Assembly (NCBI GenBank): GCA_029268325.1
Contig: JAJUGC010000014.1
Location: forward strand, 1 to 14,007
Direction of reading: 5' to 3'
Origin: Gammaproteobacteria bacterium
GTDB lineage: Bacteria > Pseudomonadota > Gammaproteobacteria > Pseudomonadales > Oleiphilaceae
DNA length: 14,007 nucleotides
Shown piece by piece: positions 13,901 to 14,007 of the stretch. The first letter of the stretch is position 1, and each line of letters begins with the position of its first letter. The translations under genes and the position numbers were made by a program. The notes beneath the pieces were generated by a model, which worked only from the letters and a program-made list of their open reading frames with translations, did not search any database and had not been told where the DNA came from.

Positions 13901-13936
13901 TTTGGATTTAGCAAGGCATTTGGATTTAGCAAGGCA
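13901..13936. repeat. 18-base tandem duplication
   Basis: TTTGGATTTAGCAAGGCA occurs twice head-to-tail without mismatch (13901-13918 and 13919-13936). Perfect identity suggests a recent slippage event or a site under selection. Confidence 0.9.
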
Positions 13937-13962
13937 TAAAGCAGGAGGACGGATTCAAGGCG

Positions 13963-13997
13963 CCTCGCCCGGGAACTTCGAGTTGTCCCCGGCGAGG
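13963..13997. other. G+C-rich stem-loop
   Basis: CCTCGCC (13963-13969) pairs with GGCGAGG (13991-13997); after one mismatch GGG pairs with CCC. The loop is 13 bases. No T-run follows on either strand within view, so a simple terminator is not supported. Confidence 0.5.
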
Positions 13998-14007
13998 GCT
14001 TGGGAGG

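Larger units (their letters stand above)
13700..14007. other. non-coding end of window
   Basis: No credible gene is seen in these 308 bases. They hold the leader of the binding-protein gene, a short inverted repeat CAGATC/GATCTG (13731-13748), an 18-base tandem duplication (13901-13936) and a G+C-rich hairpin (13963-13997). Confidence 0.55.

Overview
The window looks like the chromosome of a marine-type gammaproteobacterium, perhaps near Alcanivorax, Marinobacter or Pseudomonas. The lineage is inferred from the GroES/GroEL, cytochrome c5, Dps, AraC and periplasmic binding proteins and from a fairly high G+C; it is not proven. Ordinary core genes flank a central accessory region that ends at a tRNA-Arg gene.

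Left flank (1-2385). The groES-groEL operon runs leftward from a heat-shock-like promoter; groEL leaves the window and the two genes overlap by 4 bases. An unrecognised protein gene (820-1416) is divergent from groES and convergent with a gene of the MpaB/DUF2236 oxygenase family.

Accessory region (about 2386-9208). This part is visibly more AT-rich in several genes and is rich in nuclease-like proteins. It holds a PD-(D/E)XK nuclease with a closely coupled unknown partner (2648-4097), a single polypeptide joining a SAM-dependent methyltransferase to an HNH-type nuclease (4445-6139), a NERD-domain protein with C-terminal zinc ribbons (6220-7203), and, on the minus strand, a DUF6036-like nucleotidyltransferase with a small partner (8846-7857) followed by the frameshifted remnant of a WYL-domain regulator (7815-7334). 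No integrase, transposase, CRISPR array or known complete restriction-modification system is visible. The content resembles a defence island, but that role is inference.

tRNA locus (about 8930-9530). An intact tRNA-Arg(CCG) with encoded CCA lies on the minus strand. Exact copies of its 5' end and 3' end lie upstream and downstream of it. The candidate promoter and the terminator lie outside these outer fragments, so an old tRNA array or repeated integration at the tRNA is likely. The spacers are packed with short perfect hairpins.

Right flank (9579-14007). This contains a small three-helix membrane protein, a secreted cytochrome c5, an AraC-family regulator with an arabinose-binding-like N-terminal domain, a Dps ferritin-like protein, and a periplasmic DUF6091-type solute-binding protein. 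Intrinsic terminators follow the cytochrome and dps genes. A third terminator, facing the minus strand at 10680-10705, has no protein gene upstream and may mark a small RNA.
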